Positions 6,985 to 14,567 of a DNA stretch of 16,796 nucleotides are shown one piece after another. Position 1 is the stretch's first letter. Each line of letters begins with the position of its first letter. The DNA is taken from NCBI GenBank assembly GCA_002427845.1, contig DIYZ01000039.1:1-16796 (forward strand), read 5' to 3'. Below the pieces are notes generated by a model. The model worked only from the letters and a program-made list of their open reading frames with translations. It did no database searches and had not been told where the DNA came from. The DNA is from Chloracidobacterium sp. UBA6041 (GTDB lineage: Bacteria; Acidobacteriota; Blastocatellia; Pyrinomonadales; Pyrinomonadaceae). Made by a program: the position numbers and the translations under genes.

Positions 6985-7240
6985 CGGTCTCGAATCAATG
7001 TCCCCAGGGACCGCCAAGTTAGGGAATTCTCCCGCCTCAACGTAGCAGGGCCGAAAGGTCAGAACAAAACCAAGGAGTTTTGAGTAAAGCTTTTTTGACG
7101 CTCAAGGTTGGGAAGATCAGCATTTGCATTCGGGCACGGGCGTTTAACGCCAATGCAATTGCGTTACGCGGCGTAGAATTTTTCGGCGAAGCTCACCGAC
7201 GTGAGCAAAAACAAACCCTCGGAAAGGTAATAAAGCCCAG
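6985..7240 (+). ncRNA. Long structured 5' leader of the transpeptidase gene, family unknown
   Basis: From the predicted start the leader can form in order: a 6-bp stem GGTCTC/GGGACC (6986-6991 with 7007-7012, one wobble), GGGA/TCCC (7022-7033), GGCC-GAAA-GGTC with a GNRA-type loop (7049-7060), AAAAC/GTTTT (7066-7081) enclosing AAGGA, a nested element in which TTGCATT (7124-7130) pairs with AATGCAA (7152-7158) around GGCGTT/AACGCC (7139-7151), and GCTCAC-CGAC-GTGAGC (7191-7206). A GGAAAGG (7221-7227) precedes the start by 13 nt. I compared it from memory with common riboswitch cores (cobalamin, glycine, c-di-GMP, c-di-AMP, SAM) and saw no match. Whether it senses anything is inference. Confidence 0.4.
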
Positions 7241-8932
7241 ATGACTTTGACGAATCACCACCCCCGGACTCTCCATTACGCATTCATCCTATTCATTCTT
7301 CTCGCTCTTCCTTTTTCAACTACCGTTGTCGCAAAGAAACGGCACGAAAACAATACCAGGCGGGTAGCGGCGCGCTCTGAAAAGGGTCGAAGGCTCTCCG
7401 CAAGAGAACGTCGCGCGGCTCGCAATGATCGTCTGTCGGCCAGGAGCTCCCGGCGTGGCGCAAAATCCCACTTGTCGCGAAGAGAGTTAAGAGACGAACG
7501 AAACCAAAAGGCTGCGGACCAGACGGCATCTCTCAAAGCGTTGGAGCGCAGATTACATCGGCCGCTGAATAAGCGTGAACGAGCTGCAGAGTTGCGACGG
7601 ATTGAAGCCCAACACCGGCGCGAGATCCTCGAAGCACGTCGTCGCGCCGAAGCCGCGCGCCGGGCCGCCATCGCGCGCCAGCGTGCAATTGAACAAGCGA
7701 TGCGCGATGAAGCGCAGACGCTCATTAGCAGAGATGATACGCGCGGCGAAGACCTGGAAGTACGCCGCGTCGCAGTGAACGCGCTTGGTAATCATGCCGG
7801 GACCGTCGTTGTTATGGATCCAATGACCGGGAAGGTCTACTCCATCGTGAATCAAGAATGGGCGCTGCGACGCGGGTTCAAGCCCTGTTCTACGATTAAA
7901 CTGGTCACCGGGATCGCCGGCCTGTGCGAAAAAGTGATCACTCCGAACGAGACCACGAACATTTCCGATAAGTACCGTCTCGATCTCACCGACGCTCTCG
8001 CTTATTCGAATAACACTTATTTCCAGCACGTCGGTGGCCAGGTTGGCTTTGACAAAATGATCAGCTATGCGCGGGAGTTGGGGTTGGGTGAGAAAACCGG
8101 TGTAAACGAGCCGAACGAGTATCCCGGCAAGCTTCCGTCTGAAAAAACAGGATTTGCGCTTAACCGTATGTCTTCGCACGGCGATGATTTTGAGATCACT
8201 GCCGTACAGTTGGCAACGCTGGTTTCGGCAATGGCTAACGGTGGCAAGTTGCTGGTTCCTCAGGTGCTCCGAACTTCCCAGGGAGACGCCAGGTTCAAGA
8301 CCAAACTTCGCCGGCAGATAAATGTTAGTCAGGAAAACTGGCGTCGCATGGTGCCGGGAATGGTGGGAGCGGTTAACTACGGCTCCGGCAAGAAGGCCTA
8401 CGATCCGATGCAAACTGTAGTCGGCAAGACCGGCACCTGTATTGGTCAGGGAGCGTGGCTTGGACTTTTTACCTCGTACGCGCCCCTCGCCAATCCGCGC
8501 CTGGCGATAGTTGTCATCACCCGCGGAGCGGACGCGCGCGGGCATTTTCCCGCAGCGGTAGCCGGCAGAATCTATCGCGATCTTAACGGACGCTTTGGCA
8601 CACCCATTCACCTGCAAGTAGCCACCGACAATCCGGGTAACGACTCCAAGGCTGCCGTGTTGAACGAGGAAGACAAGGATGCGGCGGAAGAGGCCGCGCA
8701 AAGTGAAGCGGCTGACGCAACTGCCGCAACCACCCCCGCCGAGCCGCGGCCTTTGGTTGAACAAACAGTCGCGCCGCGAAGTACAGTAAAGCGAGTGCTC
8801 CAGCCAATTGAATCTCATAACGGTCAGCCGCAAAAAGCCGAAGCACAGAAATCGGCGCCGGCGAAGACTTCCGTTACCGCTCCCACACAGGCCGAGACCA
8901 GACCGCGGAGAACTCAACAAAACCAGCCATAA
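7241..8932 (+). CDS. Penicillin-binding-type transpeptidase with basic N-terminal coil
   Basis: 563 residues. A hydrophobic signal or anchor (YAFILFILLALPF, about 13-30) is followed by a strongly basic, Arg/Ala/Glu-rich stretch (about 32-160, roughly 35 Arg) that should form a long helix or coiled coil. The transpeptidase domain spans about 180-455 and has all three active-site motifs: S217-T-I-K220 (SxxK, nucleophile Ser), S256-N-N258 (SxN) and K396-T-G. Flanking segments such as GTVVVMDPMTGKVYSIVN and ITAVQLATLVSAMANGG fit class B PBPs (PBP2/FtsI type). The usual pedestal domain is missing, replaced by the basic coil. The last 90 residues are a low-complexity Ala/Glu/Thr/Pro tail. It should cross-link or trim peptidoglycan outside the membrane; a beta-lactamase-like relative is less likely. 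A hairpin follows at 8964-9007. Confidence 0.88.
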   Translation: MTLTNHHPRTLHYAFILFILLALPFSTTVVAKKRHENNTRRVAARSEKGRRLSARERRAARNDRLSARSSRRGAKSHLSRRELRDERNQKAADQTASLKALERRLHRPLNKRERAAELRRIEAQHRREILEARRRAEAARRAAIARQRAIEQAMRDEAQTLISRDDTRGEDLEVRRVAVNALGNHAGTVVVMDPMTGKVYSIVNQEWALRRGFKPCSTIKLVTGIAGLCEKVITPNETTNISDKYRLDLTDALAYSNNTYFQHVGGQVGFDKMISYARELGLGEKTGVNEPNEYPGKLPSEKTGFALNRMSSHGDDFEITAVQLATLVSAMANGGKLLVPQVLRTSQGDARFKTKLRRQINVSQENWRRMVPGMVGAVNYGSGKKAYDPMQTVVGKTGTCIGQGAWLGLFTSYAPLANPRLAIVVITRGADARGHFPAAVAGRIYRDLNGRFGTPIHLQVATDNPGNDSKAAVLNEEDKDAAEEAAQSEAADATAATTPAEPRPLVEQTVAPRSTVKRVLQPIESHNGQPQKAEAQKSAPAKTSVTAPTQAETRPRRTQQNQP

Positions 8933-8963
8933 ATGCAAGGGAGTTACAATTCCTGTAAAACCA

Positions 8964-9014
8964 ATCTGCGCCGGCGATTCGTAAACTATTACGAGGCCGG
9001 CGCAGATGCTTTTG
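8964..9014 (+). terminator. Strong hairpin after the transpeptidase gene
   Basis: ATCTGCGCCGGC (8964-8975) and GCCGGCGCAGAT (8996-9007) are perfectly complementary (12 bp, GC-rich) around a 20-nt loop, followed by GCTTTTGGGG. The T-run is short, so termination may be partial. The remaining gap to 9289 contains a TTGACA (9052-9057) without a convincing -10 box and nothing else that I can support. Confidence 0.6.
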
Positions 9015-9289
9015 GGGGAGAATTTCTTTTACTTGTTAAGCGTTTCTCGCCTTGACAGGTCTGTAAGAGTTGCAGGAATATTGCGAGCGTTCTTTTGCGC
9101 TCTAAATTCGATTCGACACAAACTGTGGTTCTCTCCTGATAACACGGCAGAACAGCACCGCAGATCGGCAACTGGTTTTTGTATGCACGCATCTTAGTCT
9201 GGCGCGATCCGATGCTCGCGACGCCGGCAAGCCATACGTGGCCCCCGCGAGGATACATGGAAGAGGGAACTTGGAGGTTTTCACAACTA

Positions 9290-10507
9290 ATGAAAAAGAT
9301 TATTTGGATGTTAGCCATCTACGCGAGCCTGGGCGCACTAGCTTTGCCGGCTTTCGCGAATGCTATTGAAACGAAAGCGGAAACGCAGGCGGCAGTTCAG
9401 GGCGAGTGCACTGAAGACGCCAAGGCCGCACTGTATGCCGACTTCACTAAATTCCGCACTACTGATCCACCGAAAGCCTATGACGCAGCCAAGAAGTATC
9501 TAGGCGCCTGTCCGGCAGAGGATGGCCCGATCCCAACGTACTTAAAGAAATGGGTTACCGCTTACGAGAAGGAAGCACGCAAGCTTAAGCTGACGGATTT
9601 ATTCGTTAATCAGAGGAAGTATGCGGAGGCCATGCTTCTTGCCAAACAAATCCTGGCAGACGAGCCGGAGAACGTTACACCACTTATAGCTCTCGGTTAC
9701 GGCGGATATGTTTTGGCGGTAACTACGAAGAATGAATCCGGGAATGCGGAAGCAATTAATTATGCGAAAAAGGCGATTCAGCTAATTGAATCAGGTAAAG
9801 CACCTGAGAGTTGGTCGCCCTTCAAATCCAAGGACGATGCGCTCGGTTACCTTTATTATTCGGTCGGGTACCTTGAGCGGGCCAGCAATCCTGCTGAGGC
9901 ACTCACTTACTTTATTAAGGCAGCCCAGTTTGATAGTGAGATCAAGAAGAATCCGCAAACCTATGCTTTCATTGCCGCTGGCTATGAAAACGAATATGCC
10001 AAGCAGTCGGCGGATTATGAACGCCTGTACAAAGACAAGGATGAGACTCCGGAAAGCAAGCTTGCGGTAGCGAATATCAATCAGATTGTGGACCGCATTA
10101 TCGACGCGCTTGCCCGAGCTGTAGCGGTCGCTGGAACGGATGCGGCTTCTCAGCAATCAAAGACTCAATGGCTCGCGCGACTAACGGAGCTTTATAAGTT
10201 TCGTCACAATAAATCGGATGCTGGTCTGAATGAGCTGATCGCCAGCGTCCTGTCAAAGCCGTTGCCACCTGTGCCGACGCCGCTTACAACGCTGCCGACT
10301 TCAAGCACGATAACTCCAGCTTTGGGCAGTTCGAGCTCCACGTCTGCCGGGGCCGCTGGGGCTGCGCCGAAGACAACCACGACGGCTCCGGCCGCGACGT
10401 CGTTGACCACAACTCCGAAAACGACGGCGGTGCCGACCAAGCCAGCCGTCACGGCGACGACAACTCCACCAAAGCCCAAAACCCGAAACAATCATCGACG
10501 ACACTGA
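9290..10507 (+). CDS. Exported TPR-type protein with Thr/Pro-rich tail
   Basis: 405 residues from ATG 9290. The signal peptide is MKKIIWMLAIYASLGALALP, with cleavage near AFA-NA. The body (about 35-290) is helical with TPR-like units, for example LFVNQRKYAEAMLLAKQILADEPENVTPLIALG, AINYAKKAIQLIESG and YLYYSVGYLERASNPAEALTYFIKAAQFD. The C-terminal 90 residues are a Thr/Pro/Ala low-complexity tail ending in basic NNHRRH, perhaps reaching across or binding the cell wall. The longer frame from 9179 adds 37 residues without signal-peptide character; GGAGG at 9273-9277, 12 nt before 9290, supports the shorter start. TPR proteins scaffold other proteins; the partner here is unknown, though the flanking transpeptidase suggests an envelope role. 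Confidence 0.78.
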   Translation: MKKIIWMLAIYASLGALALPAFANAIETKAETQAAVQGECTEDAKAALYADFTKFRTTDPPKAYDAAKKYLGACPAEDGPIPTYLKKWVTAYEKEARKLKLTDLFVNQRKYAEAMLLAKQILADEPENVTPLIALGYGGYVLAVTTKNESGNAEAINYAKKAIQLIESGKAPESWSPFKSKDDALGYLYYSVGYLERASNPAEALTYFIKAAQFDSEIKKNPQTYAFIAAGYENEYAKQSADYERLYKDKDETPESKLAVANINQIVDRIIDALARAVAVAGTDAASQQSKTQWLARLTELYKFRHNKSDAGLNELIASVLSKPLPPVPTPLTTLPTSSTITPALGSSSSTSAGAAGAAPKTTTTAPAATSLTTTPKTTAVPTKPAVTATTTPPKPKTRNNHRRH

Positions 10508-10535
10508 GCTAGCCGTCCAAGGCTCTTCATCTAAC

Positions 10536-10576
10536 AGCCGGAAGCTTTGTCGCTAACTTCGACGACGCTTCCGGCT
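10536..10576 (+). terminator. Perfect 10-bp hairpin before the RNase III gene
   Basis: AGCCGGAAGC (10536-10545) pairs perfectly with GCTTCCGGCT (10567-10576) around a 21-nt loop. There is no T-run. It may end the TPR transcript or, since RNase III often controls its own mRNA by cutting a stem in the 5' leader, be a processing site. The second idea is inference. Confidence 0.45.
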
Positions 10577-10578
10577 CA

Positions 10579-11328
10579 TTGCGGTTACCGACCTTGAAAA
10601 CACCAGGAACCGATCTCGACCAGCTGGAAACGATTCTCTCTTACAAGTTTCAGAATCGTGGGCTGCTCGAGCGAGCTATCACGCATCGCTCCTGGGCCCA
10701 TGAGCAAGTCGCGCCCGGGGCCGAAGATCAAGCACGCCGGCTCCACAACGAAGCGCTCGAGTTTCTTGGCGATTCAGTGTTGGGTTTAATTGTTGCCGAT
10801 TACCTCTGTAAGGCATACCCCGGTGGCACGGAGGGCGAGCTTTCGCGCATGAAGCACCGGTTGGTGAGCGCCCCGACGTTGGCCGCTGCATCTCTGAGGT
10901 TACAGCTCGGAGATTTTCTCCGTTTTGGTCGCGGAGAAGAAAAGAGTGGCGGCCGGCGCAAGGAAGCGCTACTGGCTGACGTCCTGGAGGCGCTAACTGG
11001 CGCAATTTTTGTTGACGGCGGCTTGTCCGCGGCTGCTGACTTTGTGCAGCAGGCGCTCGGCGAGGAGTTACGCAAGGTTACGCCGGTCGCTGCCGCGGAA
11101 TCTGATTACAAGACAATGCTTCAGGAAAAACTTCAGGCCGAGCGCCGTCCGGCACCGCGTTATTCGGTCGTGGAAGCGCTGGGACCACCCCACCGCCGCA
11201 CTTTCAATGTGGAAGTAACCTGGGATGGTGGCAGCGTGCGGGCTCAGGGCAGATCCATCAAGACCGCCGAGGCAGCCGCGGCTAAAGAGGCATTGGCGTT
11301 CATGAGAACGGAACAAAAAGAAGCGTGA
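10579..11328 (+). CDS. rnc: Ribonuclease III
   Basis: 249 residues from TTG 10579; an alternative TTG at 10594 would remove five residues. No ATG fits the N-terminus. The endonuclease domain carries the signature HNEALEFLGDS (56-66). The acidic residues E58, E61, D65, D134 and E137 match the positions known in Escherichia coli RNase III (E38, E41, D45, D114, E117), so it should cut double-stranded RNA with Mg2+. A double-stranded RNA-binding domain follows (about 175-245: DYKTMLQEKLQAERR, then GPPHRRTFNVEV and AEAAAAKEALAFM). The enzyme matures rRNA and trims many mRNAs in the cytoplasm. It precedes the signal peptidase gene, an rnc-lepB adjacency found in many bacteria. No Shine-Dalgarno is visible at either TTG. 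Confidence 0.92.
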   Translation: MRLPTLKTPGTDLDQLETILSYKFQNRGLLERAITHRSWAHEQVAPGAEDQARRLHNEALEFLGDSVLGLIVADYLCKAYPGGTEGELSRMKHRLVSAPTLAAASLRLQLGDFLRFGRGEEKSGGRRKEALLADVLEALTGAIFVDGGLSAAADFVQQALGEELRKVTPVAAAESDYKTMLQEKLQAERRPAPRYSVVEALGPPHRRTFNVEVTWDGGSVRAQGRSIKTAEAAAAKEALAFMRTEQKEA

Positions 11329-11330
11329 AA

Positions 11331-11369
11331 CCACACGGTCTAAGATGAACGCACGCCGTGGCTGTTTTT
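11331..11369 (+). terminator. Possible terminator between rnc and lepB
   Basis: CCA-CA-CGG (11331-11338) can pair with CCGTGG (11356-11361) as a 6-bp stem with a 2-nt bulge, followed by CTGTTTTTC (11362-11370). The stem is imperfect but the T-run is real. It lies just before a separate lepB promoter. Confidence 0.35.
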
Positions 11370-11381
11370 CTGGTAGCCAAC

Positions 11382-11410
11382 TTGACCGCGGGAACTAAGG
11401 TATCTAGGAT
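11382..11410 (+). promoter_or_regulatory. Promoter immediately upstream of lepB
   Basis: TTGACC (11382-11387) and TAGGAT (11405-11410) are separated by 17 nt. The start of transcription would fall near 11417, only about 3 nt before the ATG at 11420, so the mRNA from this promoter would be almost leaderless. Confidence 0.5.
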
Positions 11411-11419
11411 GATTTTGAG

Positions 11420-12334
11420 ATGACGAACAATCCTTCCAGCGGGCCAGTGTCAGTCAGCACTTCCGAAACTAAAACGGAAGCGAAGCCGTTTTCTTTTTCG
11501 CGAATGTTCAATCGCAACGGTCACAACCATTCGGTCGAGCCGGAGACAAAACCAAAAGGGCCGCCAAAGTCTGTTTGGCGCGAGTATTTCGAGTCGGCTG
11601 TCGTCACGGTAATCATGGCCCTCTTTGGCATGACCTTCGTGGTTCAGGCGGTGAAGGTACCGACCGGCTCCATGCAAAATACGATTACTATCGGCGATCA
11701 TCTCTTAGTCAACAAATTCATTTTTGCTCCCGGTGAATCTCTGCCGTTTCTTCCCCAGCGAGAGATTAAGCGCGGCGATATTATCGTCTTTAAATATCCC
11801 GGCAACCGCTACGATCCGCGCCGTGATGATCGGCCCGACAACAAGCCCATCACTACCAACTACGTCAAGAGAGTTATTGGATTGCCCGGGGATCACATTC
11901 GTATGGAAGGCAGAAACGTGATCGTTAATGGCAAGGCCCTGCCGGAACATCAGATTGAGGCCATCGATAATAACGATAAAGCGCCGCTCAGAATTGTTAA
12001 AGCCCCGCCGCGAAAGCCTGGTGAGACTTACGATGTTTACTACAACCCGGACTTCGTCGAAGAAGATTATCCGATCTTCAAAGCTGAGGGTGACGGACAC
12101 GAAATCGTGATTCCCGCGGGCAAGTACTTCGTGATGGGTGACAATCGCAACAACAGCGAAGACAGCCGCTACTGGGGCTATGTGCCGCGCGATCTGGTAA
12201 TCGGCCGGGCCATGTTTGTTTACTGGTCTTACGACGAGAGCGCGCCGTCGAGCACTGCCGCTTTTCCCCTTAACGTCATCACCGATTTCCTTGACAACAC
12301 TCGCTGGAGCCGTTCTGGCACGATGGTAAAGTGA
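11420..12334 (+). CDS. lepB: Signal peptidase I
   Basis: 304 residues. A 50-residue hydrophilic Ser/Thr/Lys-rich N-terminus is followed by one membrane helix (about 59-78, SAVVTVIMALFGMTFVVQAV). The catalytic Ser-Lys pair is S84 in VPTGSMQNTI and K150 in TNYVKRVIGLPGD. The later conserved box FVMGDNRNNSEDSRYWGYVP closes the catalytic fold. The enzyme cuts signal peptides from exported proteins on the outer face of the cytoplasmic membrane; many exported products are encoded around it. Compared with minimal forms it has an insert (about 127-145, RYDPRRDDRPDNK) and an extra region after the catalytic lysine, common in Gram-negative enzymes. Start ATG 11420 is supported by the promoter at 11382-11410; AGGAT upstream would lie in the -10 box rather than be a ribosome site. 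Confidence 0.93.
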   Translation: MTNNPSSGPVSVSTSETKTEAKPFSFSRMFNRNGHNHSVEPETKPKGPPKSVWREYFESAVVTVIMALFGMTFVVQAVKVPTGSMQNTITIGDHLLVNKFIFAPGESLPFLPQREIKRGDIIVFKYPGNRYDPRRDDRPDNKPITTNYVKRVIGLPGDHIRMEGRNVIVNGKALPEHQIEAIDNNDKAPLRIVKAPPRKPGETYDVYYNPDFVEEDYPIFKAEGDGHEIVIPAGKYFVMGDNRNNSEDSRYWGYVPRDLVIGRAMFVYWSYDESAPSSTAAFPLNVITDFLDNTRWSRSGTMVK

Positions 12335-12442
12335 TCGGTTTGTAACCGCTTCCAGGGAAGTCCCGCTCAATCGCCGGGCTTCGCTGTCTCCTTCATACAA
12401 ACCTCCTAACTGGGAGAGCCGCGTATTCACACGATTCAGACG

Positions 12443-12451
12443 TGGTAGAAT
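12443..12451 (+). promoter_or_regulatory. Extended -10 promoter for the M15-like gene
   Basis: TG-G-TAGAAT (12443-12451) fits an extended -10 element. No good -35 box is present. Transcription would start near 12458, inside the N-terminal part of a longer possible frame that begins with GTG at 12442, which argues that the true start codon is further downstream. Confidence 0.4.
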
Positions 12452-12531
12452 CCCGTCGCTTCGTATTAATTGCGGCGTTCGCTATTCAAGGATTTGCTTT
12501 GGATTGGAAAGACTTTGCCTTGCGGTCGAGG

Positions 12532-13317
12532 ATGCCCGTGCGCGCAGTTTCCACGGCGCTCGTTTTGTTCTCGGTGCCGTTTATTCCAGAGACGGCGGCC
12601 GCGCAAAAGAAATCCGCGGTCACAAGACCTAAAGCGAATCCGACGGCCCCGAATAAGACGAAGCCCGTCGACGAACTCACCAGGCTGCGTCACGAGTTCA
12701 TACAGGCCACCAAAGATTACAAAGGTAGTCTCGAAAAATTACTGGTCATCAATGAAAAGAACGTGCGCAAAGCTGAAGATCGCTTGACCCAGTCAAAGGA
12801 GCTCTTCGCCGCGGGTCTAATCTCAAAGAATGACTTCGAAGGAAGCGAACGGGCGGTTGCTGAAGCGAAGGCCAAAGTGACTGAAGTCAATCAGCGTATT
12901 GCCAGCGCTGATACGCAAATCGCCGATACGTTGTTGGAAGCGGAAGCGGAAACGAAGCTGGCGAAGACCAAACCAATACCGAAGGGCGGGTTTGTAAAAA
13001 CAGCTTCTTTCATTCGCTACAATGGTGGAACTGCCTGGGCGTTATCCGATGCCTGGAAGGTGCAGCGGTTTTTTCTTGACGTTTTTAAGAAGCCTCTGCC
13101 CATCGCTGTGTTTGGCCAGGGCGCCATCCATGATCGTTGGCGCCTCGACCATCACAACGCTATGGACGTTTCGCTCCATCCCGATGGACCAGAAGGACAG
13201 GCGTTGTTGCGCTTCCTGCGCAGCAATGGGATTCCTTTCCTGGCGTTTCGCGAGTCGATACCGGGAACTGCCACCGGACCACATATTCACATCGGACGAC
13301 CGTCCCATAGATATTGA
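12532..13317 (+). CDS. Exported coiled-coil protein with M15-like putative metallopeptidase domain
   Basis: From ATG 12532 the protein has 261 residues. Signal peptide: MPVRAVSTALVLFSVPFIPE, cleavage near TAAAQ. A Lys/Pro linker precedes a long coiled coil (about 45-145). The C-terminal domain (about 155-261) holds a cluster resembling the zinc site of M15 D-Ala-D-Ala peptidases: H207-H208-N-A-M-D212-V, LHPDGPEG, and GPHIHIG with H251 and H253. The spacing differs from the classic SxHxxGxAxD motif, so zinc binding is inferred and the reaction (probably peptidoglycan peptide cleavage) is uncertain. A GTG at 12442 would add 30 residues, including a second hydrophobic stretch, but a promoter-like element lies over that codon. 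The DUF2891 gene begins 32 nt after the stop, suggesting co-transcription. Confidence 0.65.
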   Translation: MPVRAVSTALVLFSVPFIPETAAAQKKSAVTRPKANPTAPNKTKPVDELTRLRHEFIQATKDYKGSLEKLLVINEKNVRKAEDRLTQSKELFAAGLISKNDFEGSERAVAEAKAKVTEVNQRIASADTQIADTLLEAEAETKLAKTKPIPKGGFVKTASFIRYNGGTAWALSDAWKVQRFFLDVFKKPLPIAVFGQGAIHDRWRLDHHNAMDVSLHPDGPEGQALLRFLRSNGIPFLAFRESIPGTATGPHIHIGRPSHRY

Positions 13318-13349
13318 ACCAATGCTTCGCTAACAACCGGGAGGAACTG

Positions 13350-14462
13350 GTGTTTAAGCAAAGTTTATTCATTCTCGTTGCCGTTATCATTTTCCAAACG
13401 GTCCAGATAAACGCACAAGTGACGAAGTCAAAGTTGCAGGATCTTTCGCTAACTCAATCCCAGGCGTCGCATTTCGCTGGGCTGGCGCTAAAGTGCGTGG
13501 CGCGTGAATATCCAAACAAGCCCGAACATGTCATGAATACCGGCCGTGATGTGGAAAGTCCGAAGACGCTGCATCCGGCTTTCTACGGCTGCTACGACTG
13601 GCACTCCTCGGTTCATGGACACTGGATGTTGGTCCGTCTCTTGCGAATGTTCCCTGGTCTGCCTGAAGCGCAGGACATTCGCAAGGCGCTCGACGCTAAT
13701 CTCACGGCAGAAAATATTCGAGCGGAAACGGCCTACCTCAAACAAGCGAACCGGCAGTCGTTTGAGCGCACCTATGGTTGGGCCTGGCTATTGAAACTTG
13801 CTGAGGAACTTGCCACGTGGAACGACACCAACGCTAGAAGCTGGTCAAGTAATCTGCAGCCGTTGGTTGACGCTTTGGTCAGTCAGTACCTAACGTTTCT
13901 GCCGAAGCAAACCTATCCAATTCGGACCGGCGTTCATCCGAACACCGCCTTCGGGCTGGCATTTGCTATTGACTATGCGAAAACAGTGCAAAACGAAAAG
14001 CTTGCGGCCCTTATTGCTGAGCGCAGCCGAACATATTTTGCAAATGACAAGGATTACCCGGCAGCCTGGGAACCGGGCGGTGAAGACTTCTTTTCACCGG
14101 CGTTAATGGAGGCCGATCTAATGCGCCGCGTGTTGAAGCCCGCGGAGTTTCAGCGCTGGTTTCGTCGCTTTCTGCCGCGGCTCGCGGCTGGTGTTCCCAG
14201 GAGCTTGCTGCAGCCCGCGGTAGTCACCGATCGCACAGATCCAAAGCTGGTCCATCTCGACGGCCTCAATCTTAGTCGTGCCTGGTGCATGCGTAGTATT
14301 GCCACGGCGCTGCCAATGAATGACCCTGAGCGGAAAGTATTGGCGCGGTCTGCGCGTTTACACGCCGGCGACGCTTTGGCCCACGTGGCCAGTGGCGATT
14401 ACGCCGGCGAACACTGGCTGGCGTCGTTTGCCGTCTACTTGCTTTCGACTCCTGAGCCTTAA
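13350..14462 (+). CDS. DUF2891 family exported protein
   Basis: 370 residues from GTG 13350, chosen because GGAGG (13340-13344) lies 5 nt upstream, the best ribosome site in the window; the longer TTG frame from 13314 overlaps the previous gene and lacks such a site. A signal peptide (FKQSLFILVAVIIFQTVQINA) precedes a helical body. The family hallmark FYGCYDWHSSVHGHW is at residues 78-92, with later conserved segments RTYGWAWLLKLAEEL, HPNTAFGLAFAIDYA, WEPGGEDFFSPALMEADLM and HLDGLNLSRAWCM. The many conserved His, Trp and acidic residues suggest an alpha/alpha-barrel enzyme acting on a sugar or cell-wall compound, but no reaction is established for the family as far as I know. It follows a putative wall peptidase, so a cell-envelope role is plausible. 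Confidence 0.82.
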   Translation: MFKQSLFILVAVIIFQTVQINAQVTKSKLQDLSLTQSQASHFAGLALKCVAREYPNKPEHVMNTGRDVESPKTLHPAFYGCYDWHSSVHGHWMLVRLLRMFPGLPEAQDIRKALDANLTAENIRAETAYLKQANRQSFERTYGWAWLLKLAEELATWNDTNARSWSSNLQPLVDALVSQYLTFLPKQTYPIRTGVHPNTAFGLAFAIDYAKTVQNEKLAALIAERSRTYFANDKDYPAAWEPGGEDFFSPALMEADLMRRVLKPAEFQRWFRRFLPRLAAGVPRSLLQPAVVTDRTDPKLVHLDGLNLSRAWCMRSIATALPMNDPERKVLARSARLHAGDALAHVASGDYAGEHWLASFAVYLLSTPEP

Positions 14463-14533
14463 GAACGGACTTCGGAGCAGCGAAGCCAACCGCGCTTCTT
14501 GCTCTTTAGATAAATCAGAGACCGCGGACGCAT

Positions 14534-14560
14534 TGCGCGAATTTGTGCTTACCGTTAAAT
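14534..14560 (+). promoter_or_regulatory. Possible promoter close to the lipoprotein start
   Basis: TTGCGC (14534-14539) and TTAAAT (14555-14560) are spaced by 15 nt. If used, transcription would begin at or next to the ATG at 14568. Both boxes are only partial matches and the spacing is short. Confidence 0.28.
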
Positions 14561-14567
14561 TAATATC

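Noticed and set aside
6985..7240. Known riboswitch or SRP/tmRNA in the leader
   Set aside because: None of the conserved cores that I remember is present, for example the GGUCAGG/GGAAGCAGCC of SRP RNA; I therefore list it only as an unknown structured leader.
7553..8938. 461-codon open frame on the minus strand
   Set aside because: It lies fully antisense to the transpeptidase, whose three catalytic motifs are intact; the frame has no recognisable domain and reflects codon bias.
9179..9289. N-terminal extension of the TPR protein
   Set aside because: The added 37 residues lack signal-peptide character and a ribosome site fits the ATG at 9290.
10997..11016. TGGCGC-N-TTGTT resembling a sigma-54 promoter
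   Set aside because: Inside the RNase III gene and lacks the GC at -12.
11705..12430. 241-codon minus-strand open frame
   Set aside because: Antisense to the catalytic region of signal peptidase I, no domain, no start signals.
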